Assembly: GCF_947497125.1 (NCBI RefSeq)
Contig: NZ_CANMFI010000007.1
Span: 1-64,000 of the forward strand
Length of the DNA stretch: 64,000 nt
Direction of reading: 5' to 3'
Source: an uncultured Polaribacter sp.
GTDB lineage: Bacteria > Bacteroidota > Bacteroidia > Flavobacteriales > Flavobacteriaceae
In this document: piece by piece, positions 17,177-24,650 of the stretch
Position numbering within the stretch: position 1 is the first letter of the stretch
Layout of the letters: each line of letters begins with the position of its first letter
Made by a program: the position numbers and the translations under genes
The notes under the pieces: generated by a model
Told to the model about the DNA's origin: nothing
The model's database searches: none
Seen by the model: only the letters and a program-made list of their open reading frames with translations

Positions 17177-17830
17177 TTATGAAATTCTATTTTTTAATAT
17201 GGCTTCTTTATGTTTTTTGTAAAAGTGATTGCAGATTAATAAAGCACTAAACCCAGCACCTGTAAAGCTCGCAAACAAAGGGTTAACAAAACCATCCTTA
17301 TCATTAATACTATCTAAAAATGTGAGGATAACTAAAAAAATTACTCCTAAATATTGTGTTTTTAGAATAAACCTATAGGTAGATTTTACTTTAGTTTGTG
17401 TTGTTTTTAGAACCATATAAAGGATGTAGATTGTCGCTAAAACGGCAAGACTTCTAGTTAGAGTGCTAATTGCTTCTCCCATCTGATTTTCAACTTTAAA
17501 AGGTATTTTTTTAAATAAAATAAGAGGAAATATGTACGTAGCTAAATATATAAAGTAATATTTTTTAAATATTTTTTTAGCTTTTTTAACGACAATTTTT
17601 GATTCAGAAAACTGTAAACCAAAGTAAAAACTAGAAGTTTCTCTAAAGTGTTTTTCCCACCTAATTTTTACCATTATAAATGCCTCAGAAAAAGTATAAC
17701 CTTTTATTACAAGTGATTCAATATCAGAAATGATATGATCTAAAACTTCAATTTTTAAATCTATAAAATCGAATTTCTTTTCTTTTAGGTAGTTATCTAT
17801 TTGTAAGAGTTGCTCTTTTGTTAATTCCAT
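17177..17830 (-). CDS. Membrane protein of the PadR-linked paralogue array (copy 1)
   Basis: 217 residues: MELTKEQLLQIDNY start, then Asp24, Glu28, Asp31, His32 and Glu38 (IEVLDH at 27-32), a soluble region to about 85, and four membrane segments. It starts 1 bp after the padR stop, so regulator and target are expressed together. Proteins with a short helical prefix plus membrane helices beside PadR are known in Firmicutes as HAAS/DUF1700; whether this family is related needs a profile search. Confidence 0.85.
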   Translation of the reverse strand: MELTKEQLLQIDNYLKEKKFDFIDLKIEVLDHIISDIESLVIKGYTFSEAFIMVKIRWEKHFRETSSFYFGLQFSESKIVVKKAKKIFKKYYFIYLATYIFPLILFKKIPFKVENQMGEAISTLTRSLAVLATIYILYMVLKTTQTKVKSTYRFILKTQYLGVIFLVILTFLDSINDKDGFVNPLFASFTGAGFSALLICNHFYKKHKEAILKNRIS

Positions 17831-17831
17831 C

Positions 17832-18170
17832 TTATTCTAAACTAAATTTAGGATTCACCAATTGCTGCATGGTTCTTAAAAACTCTTGCATTTCTTCTAA
17901 CTTGTTGGCTGTTTCTTTGGTGCCATTTTCGGTTAGTTTGTAATATTTGCGTAATCTATTGCCCACTTTTGCAACCTCTACATCTAGCAACCCATCGGCT
18001 TCTAATTTGTGTAAAGCAGGGTATAAAGCTCCCTCTGTTATTTTAAGTTCACCTTTGGTTAATTCTTTTACGTGTTGTGTAATTTCGTAACCATACATTT
18101 TATCATTGCTTTCTAACAATTTTAAAATAATGGTTTGTAAAGACCCTTTGTATAATTTCTGATTTCCCAT
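17832..18170 (-). CDS. PadR family transcriptional regulator
   Basis: 112-residue winged-helix repressor of PadR subfamily 2. The sequence LYKGSLQTIILKLLE, then MYGYEI, then ITEGALYPALHKLEADGLL, then RKYYKLTENG is the standard PadR DNA-binding domain, followed by one C-terminal dimerisation helix. It is the first gene of a five-gene unit with the four membrane paralogues. Two palindromes 100-135 bp upstream are possible operators. Typical PadR proteins repress their own operon until a ligand or membrane stress signal releases them. Confidence 0.95.
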   Translation of the reverse strand: MGNQKLYKGSLQTIILKLLESNDKMYGYEITQHVKELTKGELKITEGALYPALHKLEADGLLDVEVAKVGNRLRKYYKLTENGTKETANKLEEMQEFLRTMQQLVNPKFSLE

Positions 18171-18270
18171 TTTTTTGGTGTGTAATCGTATAATTGTTTT
18201 TACTAGTAACTTACCTTATCTAAGCTTTTAGCTGAAGCAATCCATAATTTAAACGTATAGATTACTTCAT

Positions 18271-18327
18271 TTTAGACTGTCTAAAAAGACATTTTAAAAA
18301 TTGTCTATCCGACTCGCATCAAATATA
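18271..18327 (-). promoter_or_regulatory. Candidate promoter and operator of the padR operon
   Basis: A 15-bp perfect palindrome TTTAGAC-T-GTCTAAA lies at 18271-18285. A second, related inverted repeat AGACA/TGTCT lies at 18287-18306. Just upstream on the minus strand is a -7-like TATATTTG (18327-18320), which would start transcription near 18313, placing both palindromes right after the start as expected for a repressor. No good -33 element is seen, so the promoter part is tentative. Confidence 0.4.
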
Positions 18328-18374
18328 CATAATTTTTGTATGCATTGGTTTCTTATGTATTGTTTTTTAATAAA

Positions 18375-18408
18375 AAAAAGAGAAACCAATTTGGTTTCTC
18401 TTTTAATA
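18375..18408 (-). terminator. Terminator of nrdBA
   Basis: AAAAGAGAAACC (18376-18387) pairs with GGTTTCTCTTTT (18393-18404), with A/T-rich flanks on both sides. It lies about 20 bp past the nrdA stop at 18429. Confidence 0.85.
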
Positions 18409-18428
18409 TTTTATGATTAATTGTTGGT

Positions 18429-20822
18429 TTAAGAACCACACATTAAGCAATCATCATCTGGTGCAGCATTTTTAGAGGCATCTACCATTGCTTTAAATTC
18501 TGCAGGAGACATTGGTTTTTCTACCAATTCTTCTGTTTTATCAATATTTAAAGTAAATTGTTTTGCATTTACTGCAGATTTTGTTCTTAAGTAATACATT
18601 CCTGTTTTTAAACCAGATTTCCATCCGTAGAAATGCATAGAAGTAAGCTTACCATAATCTGGGTCTTTCATAAATAAGTTTAAAGACTGAGATTGATCTA
18701 TAAAATAACCTCTATGGCGTGCCATATCAATAATGTCTTTCATACTCATTTCCCAAACCGTTTTATAAAGCTCTCTTAATTCTGCAGGAATCTTTTCTAT
18801 ATGTTGTATAGATCCGTTTGCACGCATAATGTCTTCTTTCATTTCATTGTCCCACAAGCCTAATTCTACTAAGTCTTCTAGTAGGTGTTTGTTTACAACA
18901 ATAAATTCTCCAGAAAGTACTCTACGAGTGTAAATATTAGATGTATATGGTTCAAAAGCTTCATTGTTACCTAGTATTTGAGAGGTAGAAGCCGTTGGCA
19001 TTGGTGCAACTAATAAAGAGTTTCTTACACCGTGTTTTTTAACGTCTTTACGTAATTTAGCCCAGTCCCAGTTACCACTTAGTTCATCATCTTTAATGCC
19101 CCACATGTTAAACTGAAATTCTCCTTCAGACATTGGCGATCCTTTAAATGTAGAGTATGGTTCTTTTGCTTTTGCTAGCTCCATAGAAGAAGTTACCGCA
19201 CCAAAATACATGGTTTCAAAAATGTCTTTATTTAACTGTTTTGCTGCATCACTTGTAAAAGGCAAGCGCAAATTAATAAATGTATCTGCTAAACCTTGTA
19301 TACCTAACCCAACAGGTCTGTGTCTAAAGTTAGAGTTTTCTGCTTCTTTAACAGGATAGTAGTTCATGTCTATCACTGTGTCTAAGTTGCGAGTCACTTT
19401 TTTTGTTACATCGAATAATTTTTTGTGATTAAAAAACTTTTCTCCGTTATCTCTTTCAGAAACAAACATTGGCAAAGCAATAGAAGCAAGGTTACATACT
19501 GCTACTTCATCGTTTGCAGTGTATTCCATAATTTCTGTACACAAGTTAGAAGAACGAATAGTTCCTAAATTTTTGTGATTCGTTTTACGGTTTACAGCGT
19601 CTTTGTATAGCATGTAAGGTGTGCCTGTTTCTATTTGAGATTCTAGAATTTTTTCCCATAATTCTCTGGCCTTAATTGTTTTTCTTCCTTTACCGGCTGC
19701 TTCGTAGCTTGTGTATAGGCGCTCAAACTCATCACCATAAGTATCAAATAAATGTGGGCACTCATTTGGGCACATTAATGTCCATTCTGCATCTTGCTCT
19801 ACACGTTTCATAAATAAATCAGAAATCCACATTGCATAGAAAAGGTCTCTAGCACGCATTTCTTCTTTACCATGATTCTTTTTTAGGTCTAGAAAATCAA
19901 AGATATCTGCATGCCATGTTTCTAAGTACATTGCAAAAGAACCTTTACGTTTACCACCACCTTGATCTACATAACGAGCAGTATCATTAAATACTTTTAG
20001 CATTGGTACAATTCCGTTAGAGGTACCGTTTGTTCCTCTAATATAAGAACCTGTAGCTCTTACATTGTGTATAGATAATCCGATACCACCTGCAGATTGA
20101 GATATTTTTGCTGTTTGTTGTAGTGTGTCGTAAATACCCTCTATACTATCGTCTTGCATTTGTAATAAAAAACAAGATGACATTTGTGGTTTTGGGGTAC
20201 CTGCGTTAAATAATGTTGGTGTTGCATGGGTAAAGTATTTTTTACTCATTAGCTCATAAGTAGCAATTGCTTCATCAATATCATTTTTATGAATACCGAT
20301 AGAAACACGCATTAACATGTGCTGTGGTCTTTCGGCAATTTTACCATTTAATTTAAGTAAGTAAGAGCGTTCTAATGTTTTAAACCCAAAATAATCGTAA
20401 TTAAAATCTCTGTTGTAAATGATGGTAGAGTCTAGTTTTTCTGCGTTGTCTTTTATAATCTTATAAACATCGTCTGCTAGTAATGGAGCTTTTTTGTCTG
20501 TACGAGGATTTACATAGTAATACAAATCATCCATCGTTTCCGAAAATGATTTTTTGGTATTTTTATGTAAGTTAGAAACGGCAATTCTTGCAGCTAATTT
20601 AGCATAGTCTGGGTGAGCAGTTGTCATTGTTGCTGCAGTTTCTGCGGCAAGGTTGTCTAATTCTGGAGTGGTAACCCCATCATACAAGCCTTCTATTACT
20701 CGCATTGCAACTTTTACAGGATCTACAATTTTGTTTAATCCGTAACACATTTTTTTAACTCTCGCTGTAATCTTATCGAACATTACAGGCTCTTTTTTGC
20801 CGTCTCTTTTTAATACAAACAT
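18429..20822 (-). CDS. nrdA: Class Ia ribonucleoside-diphosphate reductase, alpha subunit
   Basis: Catalytic subunit that reduces ribonucleotides. One N-terminal ATP-cone (about residues 1-95) gives allosteric activity control. The active site shows SSCFLLQ (first redox Cys), NLCTEI (Asn, radical Cys, Glu) and the C-terminal swinging pair Cys792/Cys795 in CLMCGS. Length 797 is close to the usual size. The gene follows nrdB, 102 bp downstream, with a small hairpin (20859-20878) in the spacer. Thioredoxin or glutaredoxin would supply electrons. Confidence 0.98.
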   Translation of the reverse strand: MFVLKRDGKKEPVMFDKITARVKKMCYGLNKIVDPVKVAMRVIEGLYDGVTTPELDNLAAETAATMTTAHPDYAKLAARIAVSNLHKNTKKSFSETMDDLYYYVNPRTDKKAPLLADDVYKIIKDNAEKLDSTIIYNRDFNYDYFGFKTLERSYLLKLNGKIAERPQHMLMRVSIGIHKNDIDEAIATYELMSKKYFTHATPTLFNAGTPKPQMSSCFLLQMQDDSIEGIYDTLQQTAKISQSAGGIGLSIHNVRATGSYIRGTNGTSNGIVPMLKVFNDTARYVDQGGGKRKGSFAMYLETWHADIFDFLDLKKNHGKEEMRARDLFYAMWISDLFMKRVEQDAEWTLMCPNECPHLFDTYGDEFERLYTSYEAAGKGRKTIKARELWEKILESQIETGTPYMLYKDAVNRKTNHKNLGTIRSSNLCTEIMEYTANDEVAVCNLASIALPMFVSERDNGEKFFNHKKLFDVTKKVTRNLDTVIDMNYYPVKEAENSNFRHRPVGLGIQGLADTFINLRLPFTSDAAKQLNKDIFETMYFGAVTSSMELAKAKEPYSTFKGSPMSEGEFQFNMWGIKDDELSGNWDWAKLRKDVKKHGVRNSLLVAPMPTASTSQILGNNEAFEPYTSNIYTRRVLSGEFIVVNKHLLEDLVELGLWDNEMKEDIMRANGSIQHIEKIPAELRELYKTVWEMSMKDIIDMARHRGYFIDQSQSLNLFMKDPDYGKLTSMHFYGWKSGLKTGMYYLRTKSAVNAKQFTLNIDKTEELVEKPMSPAEFKAMVDASKNAAPDDDCLMCGS

Positions 20823-20924
20823 TTTTATTTTTTTTGGGTTTATTAATTATTAGAGCCACCAAAAACTCCAATTTTTGGACACTCTTTTTACTGATTAGTT
20901 GTTTTTACGTTTTTTAAGTCGCGT

Positions 20925-21896
20925 TTAAAAGTCAGAATCGAAGCTAATGCTACCTGTACCACCAGATTTTACACCTGCTTTTTGGTATTCTGAAACTCTT
21001 TTTTCGAAGAAATTAGTTTTTCCTTCTAAGGAAATCATTTCCATAAAATCGAAAGGATTTGTAGATTCGTATACTTTATCGCATCCAAACTCTAACAATA
21101 ATCTATCGGTTACGTACTCTAAATATTGCGTCATTAGTTTTGCGTTCATTCCTATTAAACTAACAGGTAAAGACTCTGTAACAAACTCTCTTTCAATATT
21201 TAATGCGTCTACTATAATTTCTTTAATACGTTCTGGCGATACTCTATTTACAATATGGTTGTTGTGTAAGTGAACGGCAAAGTCACAGTGCATGCCTTCG
21301 TCACGAGAAATTAACTCATTAGAAAAAGTTAATCCTGGTAACAATCCTCTTTTCTTTAACCAGAAGATAGAACAAAATGCTCCTGAAAAGAAGATGCCTT
21401 CTACAGCTGCAAAAGCGATTAATCGCTCTGCAAAAGAGTCAGATTCAATCCATTTTAATGCCCAATCTGCTTTCTTTTTAATTGCAGGAAATACTTCTAT
21501 AGCTCTAAATAAGTTATCTTTTTCAACTTCATCTTTTACATAACTATCTATTAGTAGAGAATAGGTTTCAGAATGAATGTTTTCCATCATTATTTGAAAA
21601 CCATAGAAAAATTTAGCTTCAGAATATTGTACTTCATTTACAAAGTTTTCTGCTAAATTTTCGTTTACAATACCATCAGAAGCAGCAAAAAACGCTAAAA
21701 TGTGTTTTATAAAGTAACGTTCGTCGTTGGTAAGTTTTGTAGTCCAGTCTACAATGTCTGCAGTTAAATCAATTTCTTCGGCAGTCCAAAAACAAGCTTG
21801 TTGTTTTTTGTACCATTCCCACAAGTCGTCATGTTGTATGGGGAAAATAACAAATCGATTATCATTGTGTTGTAAAATTGGTTCTTGTTTAGACAT
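20925..21896 (-). CDS. nrdB: Class Ia ribonucleoside-diphosphate reductase, beta subunit
   Basis: Radical-generating ferritin-fold subunit. The motif MENIHSETY provides iron-binding Glu and His and the radical-bearing Tyr seven residues after the Glu, so this is a tyrosyl-radical (class Ia) enzyme. Further ligands appear in [10 protein letters not shown] and in RDEGMHCDF (Glu, His). 323 residues is normal. The C-terminal tail ([10 protein letters not shown]) is the acidic/aromatic peptide that docks onto NrdA. It is transcribed first, ahead of nrdA. A perfect TTATCCACA sequence lies 96-104 bp upstream. Confidence 0.98.
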   Translation of the reverse strand: MSKQEPILQHNDNRFVIFPIQHDDLWEWYKKQQACFWTAEEIDLTADIVDWTTKLTNDERYFIKHILAFFAASDGIVNENLAENFVNEVQYSEAKFFYGFQIMMENIHSETYSLLIDSYVKDEVEKDNLFRAIEVFPAIKKKADWALKWIESDSFAERLIAFAAVEGIFFSGAFCSIFWLKKRGLLPGLTFSNELISRDEGMHCDFAVHLHNNHIVNRVSPERIKEIIVDALNIEREFVTESLPVSLIGMNAKLMTQYLEYVTDRLLLEFGCDKVYESTNPFDFMEMISLEGKTNFFEKRVSEYQKAGVKSGGTGSISFDSDF

Positions 21897-22306
21897 TTCT
21901 CGTGGAGTTTTATGTGTTAATTTGTAAATATTGATCTCAAAATTGGACCCTTACAAAGATTGAATTTTTTGCTCCAAAATAAAAGGCATACTTATCCACA
22001 ATCCCTATAAGTTTTTAACAATTCATGTTTTTTTTACGCATATTTTTTGTTTTTATACTTTTTTTAATGAATTGATAGTTAGTTTTTTAAGTTGTTAAAA
22101 GCGCTGTAAGCACTATGCTTGTTGGTCTTCTTAAATCACTTTTTAATTTTGTTGTTTTTGATGAAAAAATATTTTTTAAAAAAGAATTTTTTGCTCTTAA
22201 TTAATACAAATTTGGTTGAACAAAATGGTAATAATTTTTGCTTTTGTAAAACCGACTACTATTCTTCTTATATTTGTAATATTATTAACATTTATATTAT
22301 ATTATA
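21897..22306. other. Divergent intergenic region nrdB / csp
   Basis: 410 bp without a supportable gene. It holds a perfect DnaA-box sequence TTATCCACA at 21992-22000, A/T-rich DNA to about 22240 and the csp promoter at 22243-22276. A 62-codon open frame (22119-22307) is Phe/Leu/Lys/Asn-rich and looks like AT-rich noise. No RNA gene or riboswitch fold was recognised. Confidence 0.5.
22243..22276 (+). promoter_or_regulatory. Candidate csp promoter
   Basis: -7 element TATATTTG at 22269-22276 with an upstream TTTG at 22243-22246 (spacing 22 nt, slightly long). The start would fall near 22283, giving a leader of only about 24 nt, much shorter than the long cold-sensing leader of cspA in Escherichia coli. 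Confidence 0.45.
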
Positions 22307-22498
22307 GTGAAAAAAGGAACCGTAAAATTCTTCAACGAATCTAAAGGATTTGGATTTGTAACTGAAGATGATTCAAACACAGAGTACTTTGTACATGTAT
22401 CAGGATTAATTGACGAAATTAGAGAAGGCGACGCCGTAGAGTTTGACCTTAAAGAAGGTAGAAAAGGTTTAAATGCTGTAGACGTTAGAGTTATCTAA
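22307..22498 (+). CDS. Cold-shock domain protein
   Basis: 63-residue CSD protein with a GTG start. RNP1 (KGFGFV) and RNP2 (YFVHVS) RNA-binding motifs are both complete; the start MKKGTVKFFNESKG is the family standard. Such proteins act as nucleic-acid chaperones melting RNA structure. The GTG is favoured because it gives the exact family N-terminus. A strong terminator follows after 26 bp, so it is monocistronic. Confidence 0.96.
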   Translation: MKKGTVKFFNESKGFGFVTEDDSNTEYFVHVSGLIDEIREGDAVEFDLKEGRKGLNAVDVRVI

Positions 22499-22524
22499 TA
22501 ACCACTCTTTTAAATTTTAAAAAC

Positions 22525-22558
22525 AAGTCGCTTAATTTTTTGAGCGACTTTTTTTTTG
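22525..22558 (+). terminator. Terminator of csp
   Basis: AGTCGCT (22526-22532) pairs with AGCGACT (22543-22549), 10-nt loop, then nine T residues. The -33 element of the next promoter (TTTG 22539-22542) lies inside its loop. Confidence 0.9.
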
Positions 22559-22569
22559 TCTTATTTTTG
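22539..22569 (+). promoter_or_regulatory. Candidate ctaA promoter
   Basis: TTTG (22539-22542), 19-nt spacer, TATTTTTG (22562-22569): a good Bacteroidota match, overlapping the csp terminator. The start would lie about 5-10 nt before the ATG codons at 22581-22587. Confidence 0.5.
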
Positions 22570-22580
22570 TATAAAGTTTT

Positions 22581-23603
22581 TTGATGATGAAAAATAGATT
22601 CCCTCAAATTGTTCAAGTAGCCATTATCTCGGTTTATTTAATATTTTTAGCAGGTGCTGTTGTTCGAATGACAGGTTCTGGAATGGGTTGCCCAGATTGG
22701 CCAAAATGCTTTGGCTATTACATACCGCCAACATCAGAATCTCAAATTACTTGGCAACCAAATGCCACTTTTAAAAAAGGAGTTATCATTATTAAAGATG
22801 AAGCTTTATTTGTTGCTCAAAAAACATTAAAAACAGGTGCTGCTTTTAATCTTGATAATTGGCAGCCTTATACCAAACACACTTATAATGTATTTAATAA
22901 ATACCATACCTGGACAGAGTATATCAATAGATTGGCCTCTGTTTTGTCTGGTTTTGTATTCTTATTTTTAGTTTTTGCAGCGTCTAAGTTTTGGTCTACC
23001 GATAAAAGAATACCAGTCTTAGCCTACATTGCTTTTGCTTTAATGTTGTTTGAAGCTTGGCTCGGTAAAACGGTGGTAGACACGAATTTAAAACCTACAA
23101 TTATTACCATTCATATGGTTGTAGGTCTAATTATCATTGGGTTGTTATTACGTTTACAATTTATAACATCTACAAAAAAGAAGGTTTATAAGTACAATGC
23201 TCTTTTCTCTAAATTATTAATTGTTTCTGTCTTATTTTCTTTGGTTCAGATAGCAATGGGAACACAGGTAAGGCAATTTATAGACGAGCAAGTAAAGTTA
23301 TTTGGTTTCGAAAACAAACAATACAGCTTACTTAACCCAAGTTTTAAGTTCTATTTTCATCGTTCTTTTACTATTTTGATAGTTTTAGTGAATTTTGGTC
23401 TGTTTTATTTAAATCAAATAAAAAACCTAGGCTATAAACTTGTTAATTGGATTTTACTTTTACTCTTTTTAGAAACCATTACAGGTATTTTAATGTATTA
23501 TGCATCTTTTCCTATAGGAACACAAGCAGTACATTTATTGTCTGGTGCTGTTTTATTCGGATTGCAATATTACTTACTGTTGCAAAGTCGTTCTGCAAAA
23601 TAA
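22581..23603 (+). CDS. ctaA: Heme A synthase (COX15/CtaA)
   Basis: Membrane monooxygenase converting heme O to heme A for cytochrome oxidase. About eight membrane helices are visible. The signature AGAVVRMTGSGMGCPDWPKCFG is at residues 20-41, and histidines in EYINRLASV (loop), IHMVVG, HRSFT and VHLLSG supply heme ligands. 340 residues is typical of Bacteroidota. The ATGs at 22581, 22584 and 22587 are all possible. It serves the oxidase genes at 44299-47194, which lie far away on the other strand. Confidence 0.96.
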   Translation: MMMKNRFPQIVQVAIISVYLIFLAGAVVRMTGSGMGCPDWPKCFGYYIPPTSESQITWQPNATFKKGVIIIKDEALFVAQKTLKTGAAFNLDNWQPYTKHTYNVFNKYHTWTEYINRLASVLSGFVFLFLVFAASKFWSTDKRIPVLAYIAFALMLFEAWLGKTVVDTNLKPTIITIHMVVGLIIIGLLLRLQFITSTKKKVYKYNALFSKLLIVSVLFSLVQIAMGTQVRQFIDEQVKLFGFENKQYSLLNPSFKFYFHRSFTILIVLVNFGLFYLNQIKNLGYKLVNWILLLLFLETITGILMYYASFPIGTQAVHLLSGAVLFGLQYYLLLQSRSAK

Positions 23604-23609
23604 TTGTTT

Positions 23610-24032
23610 TTATGGGTGTGCATTTACCCATACTTCTCCGTCAGAAAAATATTCTTTTTTCCAGATAGGTACGGTTTCTTTTAAAGTGTCAATCGCAAAC
23701 TGACAAGCGCTAAACGCTGCTTTTCTATGTTTAGATGAAACGGTTATAATAACAGGAATATCGCCTATTTTTAAAAGACCCTCGGCATGGTGAATGGCAA
23801 TTTTTTTTATATCAAAATCAGATAGCGCTTTTCTTGCAATTTTTTCTATCTCTTTAATTGCCATGGGTTTATAGGTAGAAAAATCTAACTTAGTTACCTC
23901 TTTACCATCAGTGTCGTTTCTAACAGTACCAATAAAAGCAGCAATTCCGCCACTAGAAGCATCTTCAACAAACTGGTAACATGTTTGTAAATCTAATTTA
24001 TCCGAAGTAATTTTAATAGAAATATTGCTCAT
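23610..24032 (-). CDS. moaE: Molybdopterin synthase catalytic subunit
   Basis: MoaE inserts dithiolene sulfur into precursor Z, taking it from MoaD thiocarboxylate. The hallmark C-terminal block HRKAAFSACQFAIDTLK, VPIWKKE holds the catalytic lysines. GGIAAFIGTVR near residue 30 is also standard. 140 residues is normal. moaD lies 375 bp upstream on the same strand but a DUF3817 gene on the opposite strand sits between them, which splits the usual moaDE pair. Confidence 0.96.
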   Translation of the reverse strand: MSNISIKITSDKLDLQTCYQFVEDASSGGIAAFIGTVRNDTDGKEVTKLDFSTYKPMAIKEIEKIARKALSDFDIKKIAIHHAEGLLKIGDIPVIITVSSKHRKAAFSACQFAIDTLKETVPIWKKEYFSDGEVWVNAHP

Positions 24033-24063
24033 TAAGTGTTTGTAAATCTAGTTGCTTATTAGG

Positions 24064-24093
24064 CAAAAATAGGAAAACAAATTTGTATTTTTG
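24064..24093. promoter_or_regulatory. Divergent -7 elements of moaE and the DUF3817 gene
   Basis: Plus strand: TATTTTTG at 24086-24093, 37 bp before the ATG at 24130. Minus strand: TATTTTTG (24071-24064), 32 bp before the moaE ATG. No clear -33 TTTG is seen at the normal spacing for either, so both calls are tentative. Confidence 0.35.
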
Positions 24094-24129
24094 TATTGCA
24101 AACATTACTGCTGATAAATAAGATAAGTT

Positions 24130-24405
24130 ATGAAAAACATTTTTAGAGTTGTTAGTTTTTTTGAAGGAGTTTCTTACCTATTACTACTCTTTGTAGCAGT
24201 ACCCATTAAGTATTTTAGTGCAGATGCTAGTTATGTAAAAATGTTAGGGATGCCTCATGGAATCCTTTTTATGCTTTATATTATTATAGCTTTTTTAATT
24301 AAAAAAGAAATGAAATGGAGTCTTAAAGACTTTTGCATTGTTTTGTTAGCATCAATACTTCCTTTTGGTACTTTTTATGTTGATAAAAAATATTTACAAG
24401 GCTAA
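24130..24405 (+). CDS. DUF3817 family membrane protein
   Basis: 91 residues, three membrane helices (about 7-27, 40-60, 66-85). The start FRVVSFFEGVSYLLLLFVAVPIKY and the middle GMPHGILFMLYI are characteristic of DUF3817 (YdzA-like) small membrane proteins. The family has no firm biochemical role. It lies opposite in orientation to moaD and moaE, ending 1 bp from the moaD stop. Confidence 0.9.
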   Translation: MKNIFRVVSFFEGVSYLLLLFVAVPIKYFSADASYVKMLGMPHGILFMLYIIIAFLIKKEMKWSLKDFCIVLLASILPFGTFYVDKKYLQG

Positions 24406-24406
24406 A

Positions 24407-24649
24407 TTATCCTCCGCTAACTGGTGGTATAATTGCAACAACATCTCCCTCTTTTATTACTTCGTTTTCTGTTGCGTAGCTTTCATTTACGGCTATTGCA
24501 AAAGAGCTGTTGTTTTGTAACTGCGGATATTTTTCAATAAGCAACACTTTAAAAAGGGCTACAGAACATGCTTCTGGTAGTGTAAATGCAGCTGAAGAGT
24601 TGCCTATTAAATCTGTTGTAATTCCGAAAAAAAGAAGTTGAATAGTCAT
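24407..24649 (-). CDS. moaD: Molybdopterin synthase sulfur-carrier subunit
   Basis: Ubiquitin-like sulfur carrier of 80 residues ending in the essential Gly-Gly (IPPVSGG), which is thiocarboxylated and delivers sulfur to MoaE. The preceding EGDVVAIIP is the standard tail. It begins 1 bp after the DUF5686 gene, so it may be read through from it. Other moa/moe genes are not in the window. Confidence 0.93.
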   Translation of the reverse strand: MTIQLLFFGITTDLIGNSSAAFTLPEACSVALFKVLLIEKYPQLQNNSSFAIAVNESYATENEVIKEGDVVAIIPPVSGG

Positions 24650-24650
24650 A

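Noticed and set aside
22119-22307. 62-codon plus-strand open frame before csp
   Set aside because: Low-complexity Phe/Leu/Lys/Asn composition from AT-rich DNA, no homology signal, and it runs over the csp promoter.
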